The notes below the pieces were generated by a model. The model was given only the letters and a program-made list of their open reading frames with translations, ran no database searches and was not told the origin of the DNA. From NCBI GenBank assembly GCA_916613615.1, contig OU744735.1, positions 39,629,468-39,693,467 of the forward strand: DNA of 64,000 nucleotides, read 5' to 3'. How positions within the stretch are numbered: the stretch's first letter is position 1; every line of letters starts with the position of its first letter. Origin of the DNA: Steromphala cineraria. Taxonomy: Eukaryota; Mollusca; Gastropoda; Trochida; Trochidae. The position numbers and the translations under genes are program-made. Shown here piece after piece: positions 12,817 through 23,669 of this stretch.

Positions 12817-12991
12817 GAAGAAGGGCTTATGGGTAATTTAGTCTCGCTCTCGTTTACGAGATCTCGATCTTTGAACTTGGCCTATTTTTAGTAACATATG
12901 ATGAAGACACCGCTGTCACATCTACTTCGTTTTATTAATGAAATTCCAATTTCAGTTCACACATTACATGTGCTTCTGAAATTATCAATTT
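12817..12991 (+). repeat. DIRS right inverted terminal repeat and outer end
   Basis: 12817-12925 is the inverted copy of 7907-8015; 12926-12991 pairs with the second half of the internal complementary region. The terminus is placed at AATTT, 12987-12991. Confidence 0.85.
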
Positions 12992-13326
12992 TACACTTTT
13001 GAAGATGCAAGCAAAAACAGCAGGCAGCAACTTTCACAACCTGTCCTGTCCACTTTTCTCCGCAAATGGCGCACATAGATAAGTTCTCCCATTTCTGACG
13101 TTGGTCGCTGCCTAATGGGACAACCCTTTAGCTCCAGTCCAGGCCCTCTACTTTTGTTCTTGCGTTCTTCACAACATATATTGTTATTTTTCTCTTTCAC
13201 TAATAGCGGTATGTCGGTACCGATGTATTGCATTAATATGTTATCAATTTTACACTTTTGAAGATGCAAGCAAAAACAGCAGGCAGCAACTTTCACAACC
13301 TGTCCTGTCCACTTTTCTCCGCCAAT
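12992..13326. repeat. Duplicated DIRS downstream flank and rearrangement junction
   Basis: The 253 bp after the element (12992-13244) recur at 17281-17534. From 13245 the first 80 bp of that flank are repeated again (through CTCCGCCAATGG), and then the sequence jumps into the recombinase gene at CTCTGAGTATAGG. Short shared words at both switch points (TT; AATGG) suggest template switching. Confidence 0.8.
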
Positions 13327-13492
13327 GGCTCTGAGTATAGGACAGTAAACACCACCAAATCAGCCCTATCAGCTTTTCATCCTCCTCTAAGTGGGTACCC
13401 GGTAGGTCAACATCCGATGGTCAAGAGGCTAATGAGTGCCATATTTAACCAGAAACCGCCTCAACCACGATATAGTCAGACATGGGACGTGA

Positions 13493-13782
13493 ATGCCGTC
13501 CTTGACCATTTTGGCAGAGAGTAGCAAATTATCTGATAAACACTTGACTGAAAAGCTCGCTATGTTGTTAATGTTGACTTCAGCTAGTCGTTCTGCCGAA
13601 ATGACATCCCTCAATGTGAACCATTTGGCTGACAAGGGAGACAGGTTTGAATTCCTTTTGACTAAACCAACAAAGGTATCTAAACCAGGTTCTGAACCTC
13701 GCAAAATTGTTGTTCATGCTTTCTCAGAGAAATCCAATCTTTGTGTAGTTAAATGTTTGAGGGTTTATCTTGACCGTACATC
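13493..13782 (+). pseudogene. Duplicated tyrosine recombinase fragment, upstream half
   Basis: Carries the catalytic Arg segment (TSASRSAEM) and ends at LDRTS, where the 2366-bp element begins. The remaining half (H-x-x-R and Tyr) continues from 16149. Confidence 0.85.
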
Positions 13783-16148
13783 CACAGGGGGTACTCGACT
13801 GTACAGGTAAAGCGGAAGTTGCACCTCTGCAACGTCCAATTCCTCACTGTACAGTGAAAACAAAACAACCCCGACTCCACGTTCACGGTTAGTTCTAGTT
13901 AATACGTTGTTTATAACAGATTTAAACTGTCTTGGTGGACCGATGAAGCTTTACTGCGTTGTAAACTACTGCATTTATAATGTAACATAACTTCGGTCTC
14001 TGTATAATGATGATTTTCAGCTGTCCTTGAGATCGCGTTCGAAAGCCTAACGAAAATATGTCTAAATTTGCCAATCACAGCAATTTAGATGAACGGAGTC
14101 ATTCAAATTAACCTTTCATATGTTGATAGAATGTGGATATCGTTATATAAATCCCCAATCAAGTATTTCTGACTGTTTCGGCCAAATATTTCGACTAAAA
14201 TTAAACTGTACGCTAAAGGGACGTTGCGACTGTCTCGGGTGCTGACTGTACGGGAAGTTGCGCATTTACAGAGTAACCGAGAAATGTCATATGTTTATAA
14301 GATATGAAACTAAGTCAGTTTAATGAGAAACTCTTATGAAAATAAGTCCAAATTCAACTAGGATTGACGCGTCAATACTTAGGTCTTCAAGATTCCTGTT
14401 TGACCTTCACACAGTGTTTGACCTTCACATGACGTTTTGTCTATGAGGTAAACAGTAACTAATACATTATCAAAATGGCAAAATTTCACTTGATATTCAG
14501 TGTTGAAGACTTTTCAGAAAAATTCACCATTGTGGCCAATGTCAGCTATGACATCATTCTTCAGAGAATATTATTCCTAGAAGCAGAATTTTGTTTGGTT
14601 GAATTATCTATCACCGTTTGCCAGATACATGTGATTAAAGGCTGTAATCTAAAGTTGACTGTTTCAGACCCCTGTATAATGTAATGAAACCTAACACTTT
14701 AACTATTGATATTTTACTGATAAGGTATATCAGAAACAATGTTGGTCTTGTTTATCCACATACAAAGATGTTTGTTTTGTTTTGATAACTTAAATAGTAA
14801 TGGAGTAATGAACTTTGGAACTTTGTTGAAAACACTGAAATTTGATTAGTTTTAGACCCCTACTTCATGTTGGTCCCTCTAGCTCCTTAACTATCAACAT
14901 TTTCATGATACTTGATATGACCTATTTATGTGAAGCAATCTCTCAGCTATAGCATGCGTCTGTATGTACTACCGTTACTAAGGAGAAGATTTTCAAAGAC
15001 GCGTACCGTTTGAACCGCGAAATTTCGCCAAAATTTCAGTTTTTCGAAAATAAAAAAAAATCTATTTATACGGAAACTGCTATGGGCTTATTATCTCCCA
15101 TAGTTACCGAGAAATTAAGTTTTGAAGTTTTGACTTTAAGGGGAGATAACTCAAAACCAAAACACTCCATACACACTGTGTATAACCGTACACCGAATCT
15201 AGCGAGGTGTACGGCGGAGAAATGTTGCTAGCGAGGAGCCGAAATCGAAAGTTAGGTTATATTTTACTTCATAGCTTTCAAATAATCAACATCATGTGTT
15301 AATTTTAGCACACATACTTAGTAAAAAGTATGTGCTTGTCATTCTGTATCCAAGGGACAGTAACAATGACAGTTGCGAGTAATGCTGTTGTTAGTAACAT
15401 ATTTGCTATCTCTGACTATGAACAGGATATGACATTAAATAGTTATGTCTCTGAAAGCTTTTGACATGATAATAACATAGAAAAAGTTGATGAAACGGCG
15501 ATGATTGCTTTTAAAGTGATCCCGTTTCCGATCACGCTCCTCGCTAGCAACATTTCTCCGCCGTACACCTCGCTAGTTCCGATGTACGGTTATACACAGT
15601 GATACATGTAGCCTGAAAAGTAAAATAAATCCACCTTAAATAACGTACCAACTCCCCGTACAGTATAACTGTTATTATATGTAACTCCCCGTACAGTGCC
15701 GGTGCAACGTCCATCAGGGCGTACAGTCAATATATTGTCTTGTTTCTCTTTAAATGTAATGAAATAAGCATTGATACACCACATGGGCCTTTGAATACGC
15801 ATTATTTTACTGTATAAGTTACAACAATCATCAAATGACCTCTACATAGTCCGCAACATGAGTTAAACAGTTAATTTCGCTATCGCTACATTAGCTTCGA
15901 ACGGGCAGTCACTTGAAATGGGCAAGTATGACAAGAATTGAAACATTATCGTAATTATCATTTAGAAATATGTAGAGAAATACTTAAAAGTTTCATATTT
16001 TACACGTTTCAACTCTCAGAAGGTGAATATTACTAGAACTAACCGTGAACGTGGAGTCGGGGTTGTTTTGTTTTCACTGTACAGTGAGGAATTGGACGTT
16101 GCAGAGGTGCAACTTCCGCTTTACCTGTACAGTCGAGTACCCCCTGTG
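13783..16148. mobile_element. 2366-bp terminal-inverted-repeat DNA transposon (non-autonomous), 5-bp target duplication
   Basis: Inserted inside the duplicated recombinase. Ends are perfect 117-bp inverted repeats (13783-13899 and 16032-16148) starting CACAGGGGGTACTCGAC, and the target duplication is ACATC (13778-13782 and 16149-16153). The unduplicated site is visible in the intact copy near 11858-11867, which proves the boundaries. Subterminal DNA repeats words from the ends (CTGTACGGG, GCAACGTCC) at about 14246-14265 and 15650-15730. No transposase is encoded. A 5-bp duplication and a CAC start fit Transib-like or CACTA-related families, but the family is not settled. Confidence 0.9.
15174..15601. 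mobile_element. 428-bp inverted-repeat element nested in the 2366-bp transposon
   Basis: About 66-bp imperfect terminal inverted repeats begin CACTGTGTATAACCGTACA on both sides. They are flanked by a 5-bp duplication ATACA (15169-15173 and 15602-15606). Each arm contains its own short hairpin (CCGTACACC...GGTGTACGG). There is no coding potential. The CACTGTG start with a 5-bp duplication matches the pattern known for Transib elements and for recombination signal heptamers; family assignment is inference. Confidence 0.85.
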
Positions 16149-16421
16149 ACATCAGTATGGAGGAAAGAGGGGGGCAGAGATAGTCTCCTACTCAGTTATG
16201 TAAAGCCCCACAAACCAGTGACCAGAGCTACTGTAGCAAGGTGGGTAACCAATGTCATGAAAGATGCAGGGATCGATGTGACAGTGTATAAAGCACATTC
16301 AGTAAGAGGGGCTTCTACTTCAAAAGCTTTCACTAAAGGGGCATCCTTGACTGAAAGTTTGGAACTTGGTAATTGGTCTAGAGCCTCTACTTTCAAACAC
16401 TTCTATCTTAGAGAAACTTAA
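16149..16421 (+). pseudogene. Duplicated tyrosine recombinase fragment, downstream half
   Basis: Resumes with TSVWRKEGGRDS after the insertion and includes AHSVRGAS and FKHFYLRET. It terminates early at a TAA (16419-16421) where the first copy reads CAA. Confidence 0.85.
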
Positions 16422-17534
16422 ACTTTGGGTGTCCAGTCAAAAATCTTGCATTAGCAAGGCTTTCAAGTCACCGCTATCACATCTACGGAGTTTTATGCAG
16501 TGAAATTGATTATTTCAGAAGCACATGTAATGTGTGAACTGAAATTGGAATTTCATTAATAAAACGAAGTAGATGTGATAGCCCCACCCATTTCTTGACC
16601 CACCCGATTGCAGTAATTGTTTGACTGATCTGCTCTTTATTTTGCAGAGGTAACCCAAAGTCTCATGGGGGGATCCTAACTAAGAGATCTGCATGATCAG
16701 CAGGATGACCTAATGCGACCTTAGACAAGATGACCTGGGTCGTTGTGACCTAGGACGCTGTGACCTGACCAGAAGGGATGACCTGGTTTTACATGTTAAG
16801 TTTGGCTGACAGGAAGGACGGCCTGTTTTGTGTTTGCTTTAAGAGATGATCCAGGATTTATCAGTTTATGTTTGACTTTCCCAGGACCAGGGGAATATAT
16901 TGACTGTTAATTTGACCCGGAGTACAAGTCCCGGATACTTTTTTGTCCTGTATCTCTTTCCTTGAGATGACTCAATACTCATTAAAACGCGTTCGCATTT
17001 ATTTGTAACCACTTACCACTGCATATGATGCAGGTTTGAGTTTAATCATGATTAAACTTCAAGTGAGAACTACTCTTCTTGTTTTTTCTAGCTCTTCGGC
17101 ATAAGGAAGAAGGGCTTATGGGTAATTTAGTCTCGCTCTCGTTAACGAGATCTCGATCTTTGAACTTGGCCTATTTTTAGTAACATATGATGAAGACACC
17201 GCTGTCACATCTCCTTCGTTTTATTAATGAAATTCCAATTTCAGTTCACACATTACATGTGCTTCTGAAATTATCAATTTTACACTTTTGAAGATGCAAG
17301 CAAAAACAGCAGGCAGCAACTTTCACAACCTGTCCTGTCCACTTTTCTCCGCCAATGGCGCACATAGATAAGTTCTCCCATTTCTGACGTTGGTCGCTGC
17401 CTTATGGGACAACCCTTTAGCTCCAGTCCAGGACCTCTACTTTTGTTCTTGCGTTCTTCACAACATATATTGTTATTTTTCTCTTTCACTAATAGCGGTA
17501 TGTCGGTACCGATGTATTGCATTAATATGTTTAA

Positions 17535-18661
17535 TGTGACACAGAGTATCTTTCGTAAAATTTTATTTGGTTTTGAGCAGCTACAAATTATCTAATATGA
17601 TGATTGAAGTTCATATCTCATCACTGGACTTGCGATCAAAATCCCGACTTTGAATGGTCGTACTTTCGCTCTAATGTACTGATTGACCTTTTAACTTGTT
17701 ATTTTCAGTAACAGGTAGTGGTTCCCGATGTAATAACATCGATTTTAAACTTTGACATATGTGATCCTATCAACCGGTACTTTGAGAAACATTTTCTACA
17801 TGCTCCTTTTACCAACACAAGTAAATACTTGTGAATATTGTTTTCAGACTATATATCTACCTTCTTATGCCCATGACCTTTAGTAAAAAAATTCTAAAAA
17901 TGCAATGCCTGCGTTCATGAATTACTGTCTGGCATGCATATACATTGTTTGTTTTTAAATTATACAAGAATTTGTCATATACGTTAGCAGGTTGGAAGAC
18001 ACTTGAATTAATGAGCTTCAAAGTTCAGTTGGACCTACTCTTGATATCGAAGACAATCAATTCCGATCACTGCACCTTTCAGATTTCCGATCACTGAATG
18101 CGGTGAACAGCTGCGTACCTTTAGTTTGTTCACTTACTTATTTGGGTTTCGTTTGGACGTCAATAAATTCACCCCAGCAGCACTTGCAAAGGATCACCAA
18201 TTGTCCGTATGTAAAATAACCATTCTCAAATCATATTTCAAATCAGCACAGTTACATTGCCTTAGTGCAAGGGAATAAACATGACTGGGATATAAAGTTG
18301 TTGATCACTCATGAAGTAAAATTAAAAATATTGTTTTCGAAATGTTGACCCCTGGTCACTTCAATGACCTGCCAAACTTGTTACAATTATCTGTTAGTTA
18401 TGACATACGAATATGTTATCGCAAACTGAATCTTAACTTACGTTGTAAAATTTCAACATTTTATTTTTCATTTTCGCAATGCTAGCTATATAGGATGCCA
18501 CCAAGACATTCAAAATTACATGATATTTACACTAGAATACGTAGGTTTGTGAACAAACTTAAGGTACGAAGCTGTACACTGTACTCCGGCAATCACTTCA
18601 CTTAACAACTCTTTTACATTTCTTTTAATAACCTTTATCTTTTATCTAAATGCCTCCAGCT
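17535..18661. other. Non-coding, nothing recognised
   Basis: AT-rich sequence beyond the DIRS flank. I see no open frame with recognisable composition and no repeat structure. Confidence 0.45.
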
Positions 18662-18670
18662 TCTTCACAG

Positions 18671-18899
18671 CATCCTGTCTCAGGGTACGAATGTTACGCC
18701 AACTCCACTAATCTGTACCCTGGGCTCAGAAGCTAGATTCGCTCGCGCGGCTCGACTTGGGATATAGCCAATCAAATAATTTTCTCGCCATGATTTCATT
18801 GGCTGTATCCAAAGTCGGGCCACGCGAGCGAATCTAGCTTCTGAGCCCAGGGTACAGATTAGTGGAGTTAGCGTAACGTTCGTACCCTGAGACAGAAGG
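18671..18899. mobile_element. 229-bp MITE with long inverted repeats and 9-bp target duplication
   Basis: Two arms of about 95 bp are inverted copies (CTGTCTCAGGGTACGAA at the outside, GCGAGCGAATCTAGCTTCTG inside) around a short AT-rich loop. TCTTCACAG flanks both sides (18662-18670 and 18900-18908). A 9-bp duplication is typical of Mutator-like elements. Confidence 0.85.
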
Positions 18900-19699
18900 T
18901 CTTCACAGAAGCTTATATTGTTGTCAAAGATTGATTCCAGCTGATAAAGGAATATAAAATATCGCTATAACTAGATAAAACATGCAACCGATCACTTTAC
19001 ATTCAAGCGGACAGACTGTCTATCACTTCGATAACAGTCGGTTCCAGGGGGTGCGATAGGAATGTTCTTTTATCTTAAGATCTTTAAGATACTTTAGACC
19101 TGCAAGATCTTCCCGGCTGTCCGTTAATGAGGACTATAATGACCTTTTCCAACCCGTTCCAAAACGTAGCACAATGATATCAGCAATATTTTTCCATAAG
19201 ATACGATTGTTTTTATCGGAATACGATATGCAAATTCACGAATGTGATCATAGATAGTGTAAACTTCAACTCATTCTTATCTTTAATTGCATGTTTTAAC
19301 CATATAAAGTATGTTAGTCATAATATATGACCAGCTGAAAATTTTAAAGTTAATAAAATCTGGCATTTGTAAACTGGGCAAAAAAAGAAACGCATCACTA
19401 AAATCAACTTTTCAAAATTGCAATAATTTAGCAATTTATGTTTGAAAACGATTAAATTTGATTCATTATCATTAGTTCTAGTCAATATAACAATGTGATG
19501 CGCTCGAACGCATCTTATGATGTTTTGTCGCCAAAATTTTGCACCTTGAGAAAAAAAGCGCCGAAATTTGCATGCAAAAAAATCTGTAAGCATGTTGCAC
19601 GTAAAACTTCGGATATTACACCCTGGTAATAGTGGGTATAAAAGCACATCAGTCCCATTGCGATTCAAACTCAGCTTTTCCCTTCATGCGACCTGCAAA

Positions 19700-20023
19700 A
19701 TGCCACGACGTAACGAGGAAATCCGAAACCGAGCAATTGGTCGTTTGGAACGCAGAGAAAGCCATCGTTCAGTTTCAAAACACTTCAACGTGAGTCATAG
19801 CACGATTTCAAGTCTATGGCAGCGCTACAGACTGTACAACTCCGCCCGAGACCGACCAAGATCAGGACGACTAAGCGTGACCACTCCTGCGCAGGACCAC
19901 TACATCAGGATCTTCCATCTGCGTTATAGAACTGTAAGTGCTACTCACACCGCCGACAAAGTTCTTGGACTTTGCAGAGTCTCGGGGGAGAAGATTAGAA
20001 ATCGCCTACGAGAACAGAGATGA
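19700..20023 (+). pseudogene. Tc1 transposase, N-terminal DNA-binding part
   Basis: Begins MPRRNEEIRNRAIGRLE and reads through a paired helix-turn-helix region (SVSKHFNVSHSTISSLW, then RPRSGRLSVTTPAQD). It stops at 20021-20023 after GEKIRNRLREQR. The region that should carry the first catalytic Asp is missing after this point, which indicates an internal deletion. A dead copy. Confidence 0.85.
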
Positions 20024-20259
20024 AATCCTCATTCGCCACCGACGTTAAAAGGGAAATATTTCAGCAAGGCAGCGCGAGACCACACGCAGCACGTCTTAAT
20101 ATGGACTATTGCGCAAACACCAATGTGACTATTCTCCCATGGCCATCAAAATGCCCAGATCTCAATCAAATTGAGCATATGTGGGATCTGTTGGACCGAC
20201 GTCTACGACGGCGTCAGCAGCAACCACGTACACGACAGAAGATGATGTATGCATTGTAG
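20020..20259 (+). pseudogene. Tc1 transposase, C-terminal catalytic remnant
   Basis: Contains the region of the second catalytic Asp, but the usual QQDNARPH reads QQGSARPH, so that Asp is lost. The downstream Glu motif survives as PDLNQIEHMWD. It is followed by the basic RRLRRRQQQPRTR segment. Confidence 0.85.
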
Positions 20260-20562
20260 TATAAGTGGCTAAGGATTCCTCAACATCAGATTCGCTGCCT
20301 CATTCAGTCTATGCCACGGAGATGCAGAGCAGTGCTCCATGCTCGAGGGGGTAACACTAGGTACTGACTTTGACTACTACTATCACGGACGACGGCGTTC
20401 TATGAGGCAGTCGATTACACCAGTGTCTTCAGAATTCACATGTTAAACACTGTGCCAAATTTTGTCCATTTACAGGCATTCGTTATTCGGTAATTTTGTG
20501 TTAAAGAATGTATAAATAAAACTGATAATTTCTGTGATGCGTTTCTTTTTTTGCCCAGTGTA

Positions 20563-21640
20563 TATTATCATAAAAGTATCGTCACATGTACAGTTTTTTA
20601 AAAATACGTTTACTATCCAAAGCACAGTCCACAAAATATCGTGGGCATAAAACAGCTTGAATAATCAGATTGTTACAAATTGGCACGTATTTCTCTGATT
20701 TTCTTCTTTCGGTTTTCATCTGATGTGAGCTTGAGTGATTACTTAACATATTAGGTGAATGGTGTCACGTACTTACTTATGAGTTCATTTAAAAGATCTT
20801 ACAGATTGATAAAAACATATGATTATTTCAATACATGTATTACAAGAAAATCATAATCTAATTCATATTTCTAAATAATTATATATATACTTGCATCATA
20901 TAAATGAATCTATTATTACTACTCTCAAGGTTGATTAACGTTTCTTGTCGGGGTAACTCTTGATCCTATTAATTTGAGCATGTTGCTTACGTGGTCAGCG
21001 TACCCGTAAATCCTTGAATAATCGCTTTCCTTGAGTAATCATAATTTAATAATTTAAGTTTTTTCTGGCATAGATGCCTTTTAATGAAACGCATAACTAA
21101 CGGAGAGAGGCTCTTATTTCCATTTCCACAATAAAAAATTCCTCTTGATGAAGAATAATCGCCTGCCTCGAATCATCGCCTATCTTCAATAATCGCCGGA
21201 TCAAATCGATGGTTGAAATTGATAATCGCCGGGCAATTATTCAAGTATTTAGACCATGCCTGTATTCGCCACCTATAGTCAATATATAGATGTAATAACT
21301 TCAAACTTGTTGTTGAAATAGGGATCATAATATTACAGTATACTCTACTCTATATAAATTGCCAGAATAAGATGAAAATCATCTCCTAATTGTTTGTAAC
21401 TATACAAAGATACTTTTCATGATGATGACTCTATCAATGCATGTATGAAAAGATTTGGGTAAACTTATGTAACAATGCAAGTGTCAGAATGAATTGTTTC
21501 TGGATTACTTCTGATACTCAATTCAAACATTCGAAATATTTAAGTGTTTCCTTTAATAGTTTAGATATATTAAATGTAAAGACAATCCTTTGATCATACA
21601 TACTCATTGTTGTTAGCTTCTACGCATTTTACAGACGTTT
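20563..21640. other. Non-coding, nothing recognised
   Basis: AT-rich DNA between the Tc1 relic and the SINE. The segment 21140-21250 repeats AATCGCC words irregularly (about five times); otherwise I see nothing. Confidence 0.4.
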
Positions 21641-21975
21641 AATAATACTAATAATATTGTGCATACTTATATTGCGCCTTTTCCACGTCCTAAGACATGC
21701 TCAAAGCGCTACATTATTACCCCGAAGGAGTGTACTTTCACAGCTGCTACTAAGCGCTAATCACGACCATGTAGGTCAGTACATCCAATTTTCAGGTACC
21801 CATTTTAACAGCTGGGTGAACTGAGTGCAATGTGGATGAAGTGCCTTGCCCAGGGACACAACACAGGATGAGACCCAAATCACAAATTTTTGGTGTCTCC
21901 ACCGGGATTCGAACCCGGGTCTCCGGCGTGAGAGGCCAGCATGCTAACCACTACACCACTACACCACTGTGCTTC
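21640..21975 (-). repeat. tRNA-derived SINE
   Basis: On the minus strand the head reads like a tRNA-Glu relative: box A GTGGTGTAGTGGTTAGC near 21965 and box B GGGTTCGAATCCC (complement of 21904-21916). A conserved-looking body follows (GGGCAAGGCACTTCATCC, CACCCAGCTGTTAAAATGGG). A GCGCTTTGAGCATG tail leads into ATT repeats at about 21640-21655. I cannot name the SINE family with certainty. Confidence 0.8.
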
Positions 21976-22121
21976 ATCAAATGTTGTTTATAACAAGTTA
22001 TAGAGCCACTCCGTGATTTTCATAATATGGTGTTTGCTTTGGTACGAATTCCAAAATATCATAAGGGGAGGTAATTAATGAATCGCATTTAGTCCTGCTT
22101 GTATCCAGAGGTTAGTGGAGA

Positions 22122-22158
22122 TATTATCGGAACGTAAACTCTGGATTATCGAGAATGT
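22122..22158 (+). repeat. Solo end of a MITE related to 49875-50157
   Basis: TTATCGGAACG...CTGGATTATCGAGAATG closely resembles the right end of the 283-bp element at 49875-50157. No matching left end is seen nearby. Confidence 0.6.
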
Positions 22159-22159
22159 C

Positions 22160-23430
22160 TGTGTCTATGAATCGATTAAATCTGATGATTTTTACTCAAA
22201 AATGACATTAAATTGGTCCAAACTTTTTGAAAGAGTTTTATTTATTTTGATGTTAAATCTTAAATTAACATGCAATCCGTGCTAGTCATTCAGGTAAATC
22301 GTGAGCACAGAAAAAGATGTTGGTATCAGATTAGCCAGTAAAGTTTTGTGTAACGAAAGGATACGGTCTTGATAACTTGAAAAGTATTGATTGAAAATTA
22401 GACAATAGTAGGTCGTAGATATATTCCAGGAGATTTATAATGCAATCGTTCTATCATGAGTTTTGTAAGAATATTTTGTATGAAGAAGATTATTATGAAA
22501 TTTTTTTCCTTACCTTATGCAAAAATGATATCGACTTTAGAGAAACAGTGTAACAGTTCGGTTATTATGTTTTTGAATTGAAATTCGTAGCTACAATAAT
22601 CCTGCTTTCACCAAATAAAATACATGCAAATGAGGCGTATTTGTTAAAAGCTGAAACTAGTTGGAAAAAACCCCCTAAAACGGAAATAGAAATAAAATGT
22701 TTTTTGCCGTTTATTTTTTTATTTTTCGACAAATGTAAGTAATTCTTACAGATGTTCAAATAACTAAGTTTTTCCCAACTAGGCCTCATGAAATCATTGA
22801 AAAAATATACTTTAAATTGCCTTTGTTTCGAAACCTTCTATAGCTTACGTCACTCTCAGCAATGCGTGTGACAACAAACCTGCAACGCACTTTTCAATTA
22901 AACTTGACAACTAAAGTTATGAATGAACTCGTAAGAATAGAAGTTTGTAACATGCGTTTATGTCTGTAAACTTAAAGGAAACCACGTTTTTTTCAATTAT
23001 TTTATGAAATATTAAACCTTTTAAGATATGAATAGTAGAGGACATAAGATATAACATTATTGTACATTAAACAATGTATTGAGATTACAGATCATTTACA
23101 TACTATAGCTTGTATCAGAAACATACAATTCGACTATGAAATAATTTTGAGGCGTGAAAATGACACGTTTTTCTCTCCTGTAAATTCATATATTTCGGGG
23201 GATTTTACAATAACTGTCTGAAACAAAAGTTGGGAAAAACCATTGTGAATGAATATTTAGGATACAAATATCCATTTAGTTCCAAATCAAGAAATAATCG
23301 ACGAAAAGCAGTTTATTTCTATTTCCGTGATTACTATAATTACTTACGGTAATGGTTTGATTGCTTTGATTTGAAAACGTTGCAAACTACAAAGCACATT
23401 TTCCCATTTGATGAAATCGATTATCAGCTT
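22160..23430. other. Non-coding, nothing recognised
   Basis: AT-rich; no coding or repeat structure that I can support. Confidence 0.4.
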
Positions 23431-23439
23431 TGTCTGCAG

Positions 23440-23668
23440 TAGAGAACTGTTCTACACGCAGTAAGGTTTGGGTGCAATGCTACACTGAATTTCAGCGCAG
23501 TACCACCCATGGTTCGCTAGTTCCAGCCGATGCTCGCAGGTTTTACCCGCATTGCATAACCTCAATGGTGTTGCGGGCTTTCTCCCTGCAATAATACTAG
23601 CAGCCGCGATATAAGTGAAATAATCTTGAAAGCGGCGTTAAACCCCACATCACCACCACCACCAGTGC
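23440..23668 (+). repeat. Interspersed repeat with CGGCGTTAAAC tail
   Basis: Ends with ATAAGTGAAATAATCTTGAA, AGCGGCGTTAAACCCC and a CACC/ACC simple tail. A relative in the opposite orientation begins at 50541. This tail type is common in mollusc interspersed repeats (from general knowledge), so it is read as a SINE/LINE 3' end. Confidence 0.6.
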
Positions 23669-23669
23669 T

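Larger units (their letters stand above)
7886..12991 (+). mobile_element. DIRS-type tyrosine-recombinase retrotransposon, nearly complete
   Basis: The element encodes gag-like, RT/RNase H and tyrosine recombinase regions and lacks LTRs. Its ends form the split inverted arrangement typical of DIRS elements: 7907-8015 is the inverted copy of 12817-12925, and an internal complementary region at 12179-12292 is the reverse complement of both outer extremities joined together. Left terminus (AATTTCACTGC) and right terminus (ATCAATTT) share AATTT, which appears once at the junction inside the internal complementary region. This suggests the circular-intermediate joint and integration without target duplication. 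Frame disruptions exist in every coding region, so this copy is probably inactive but recent. Confidence 0.9.
13327..17280 (+). mobile_element. Second, partial DIRS copy (3' part only), split by a transposon
   Basis: 13327-13782 plus 16149-17280 reproduce 11407-12991 at very high identity: part of the tyrosine recombinase, internal complementary region (about 16469-16582), 3' non-coding region and right terminus (AATTT at 17276-17280). Differences include Ile to Ser near the C-terminus and an early stop right after FYLRET. The 5' half of the element is absent. It is a segmental duplication rather than an independent insertion, because the downstream flank is duplicated too. Confidence 0.85.
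19372..20560 (+). mobile_element. Tc1/mariner-family transposon, internally deleted
   Basis: Terminal inverted repeats begin (A/C)ACTGGGCAAAAAAAGAAACGC and are flanked by TA on both sides (19370-19371 and 20561-20562). At 1189 bp it is shorter than a full Tc1, and the transposase is in two pieces. Confidence 0.9.

Noticed and set aside
21895..21970. Functional tRNA-Glu-like gene on the minus strand
   Set aside because: Acceptor stem does not close, and it continues into a SINE body and tail.
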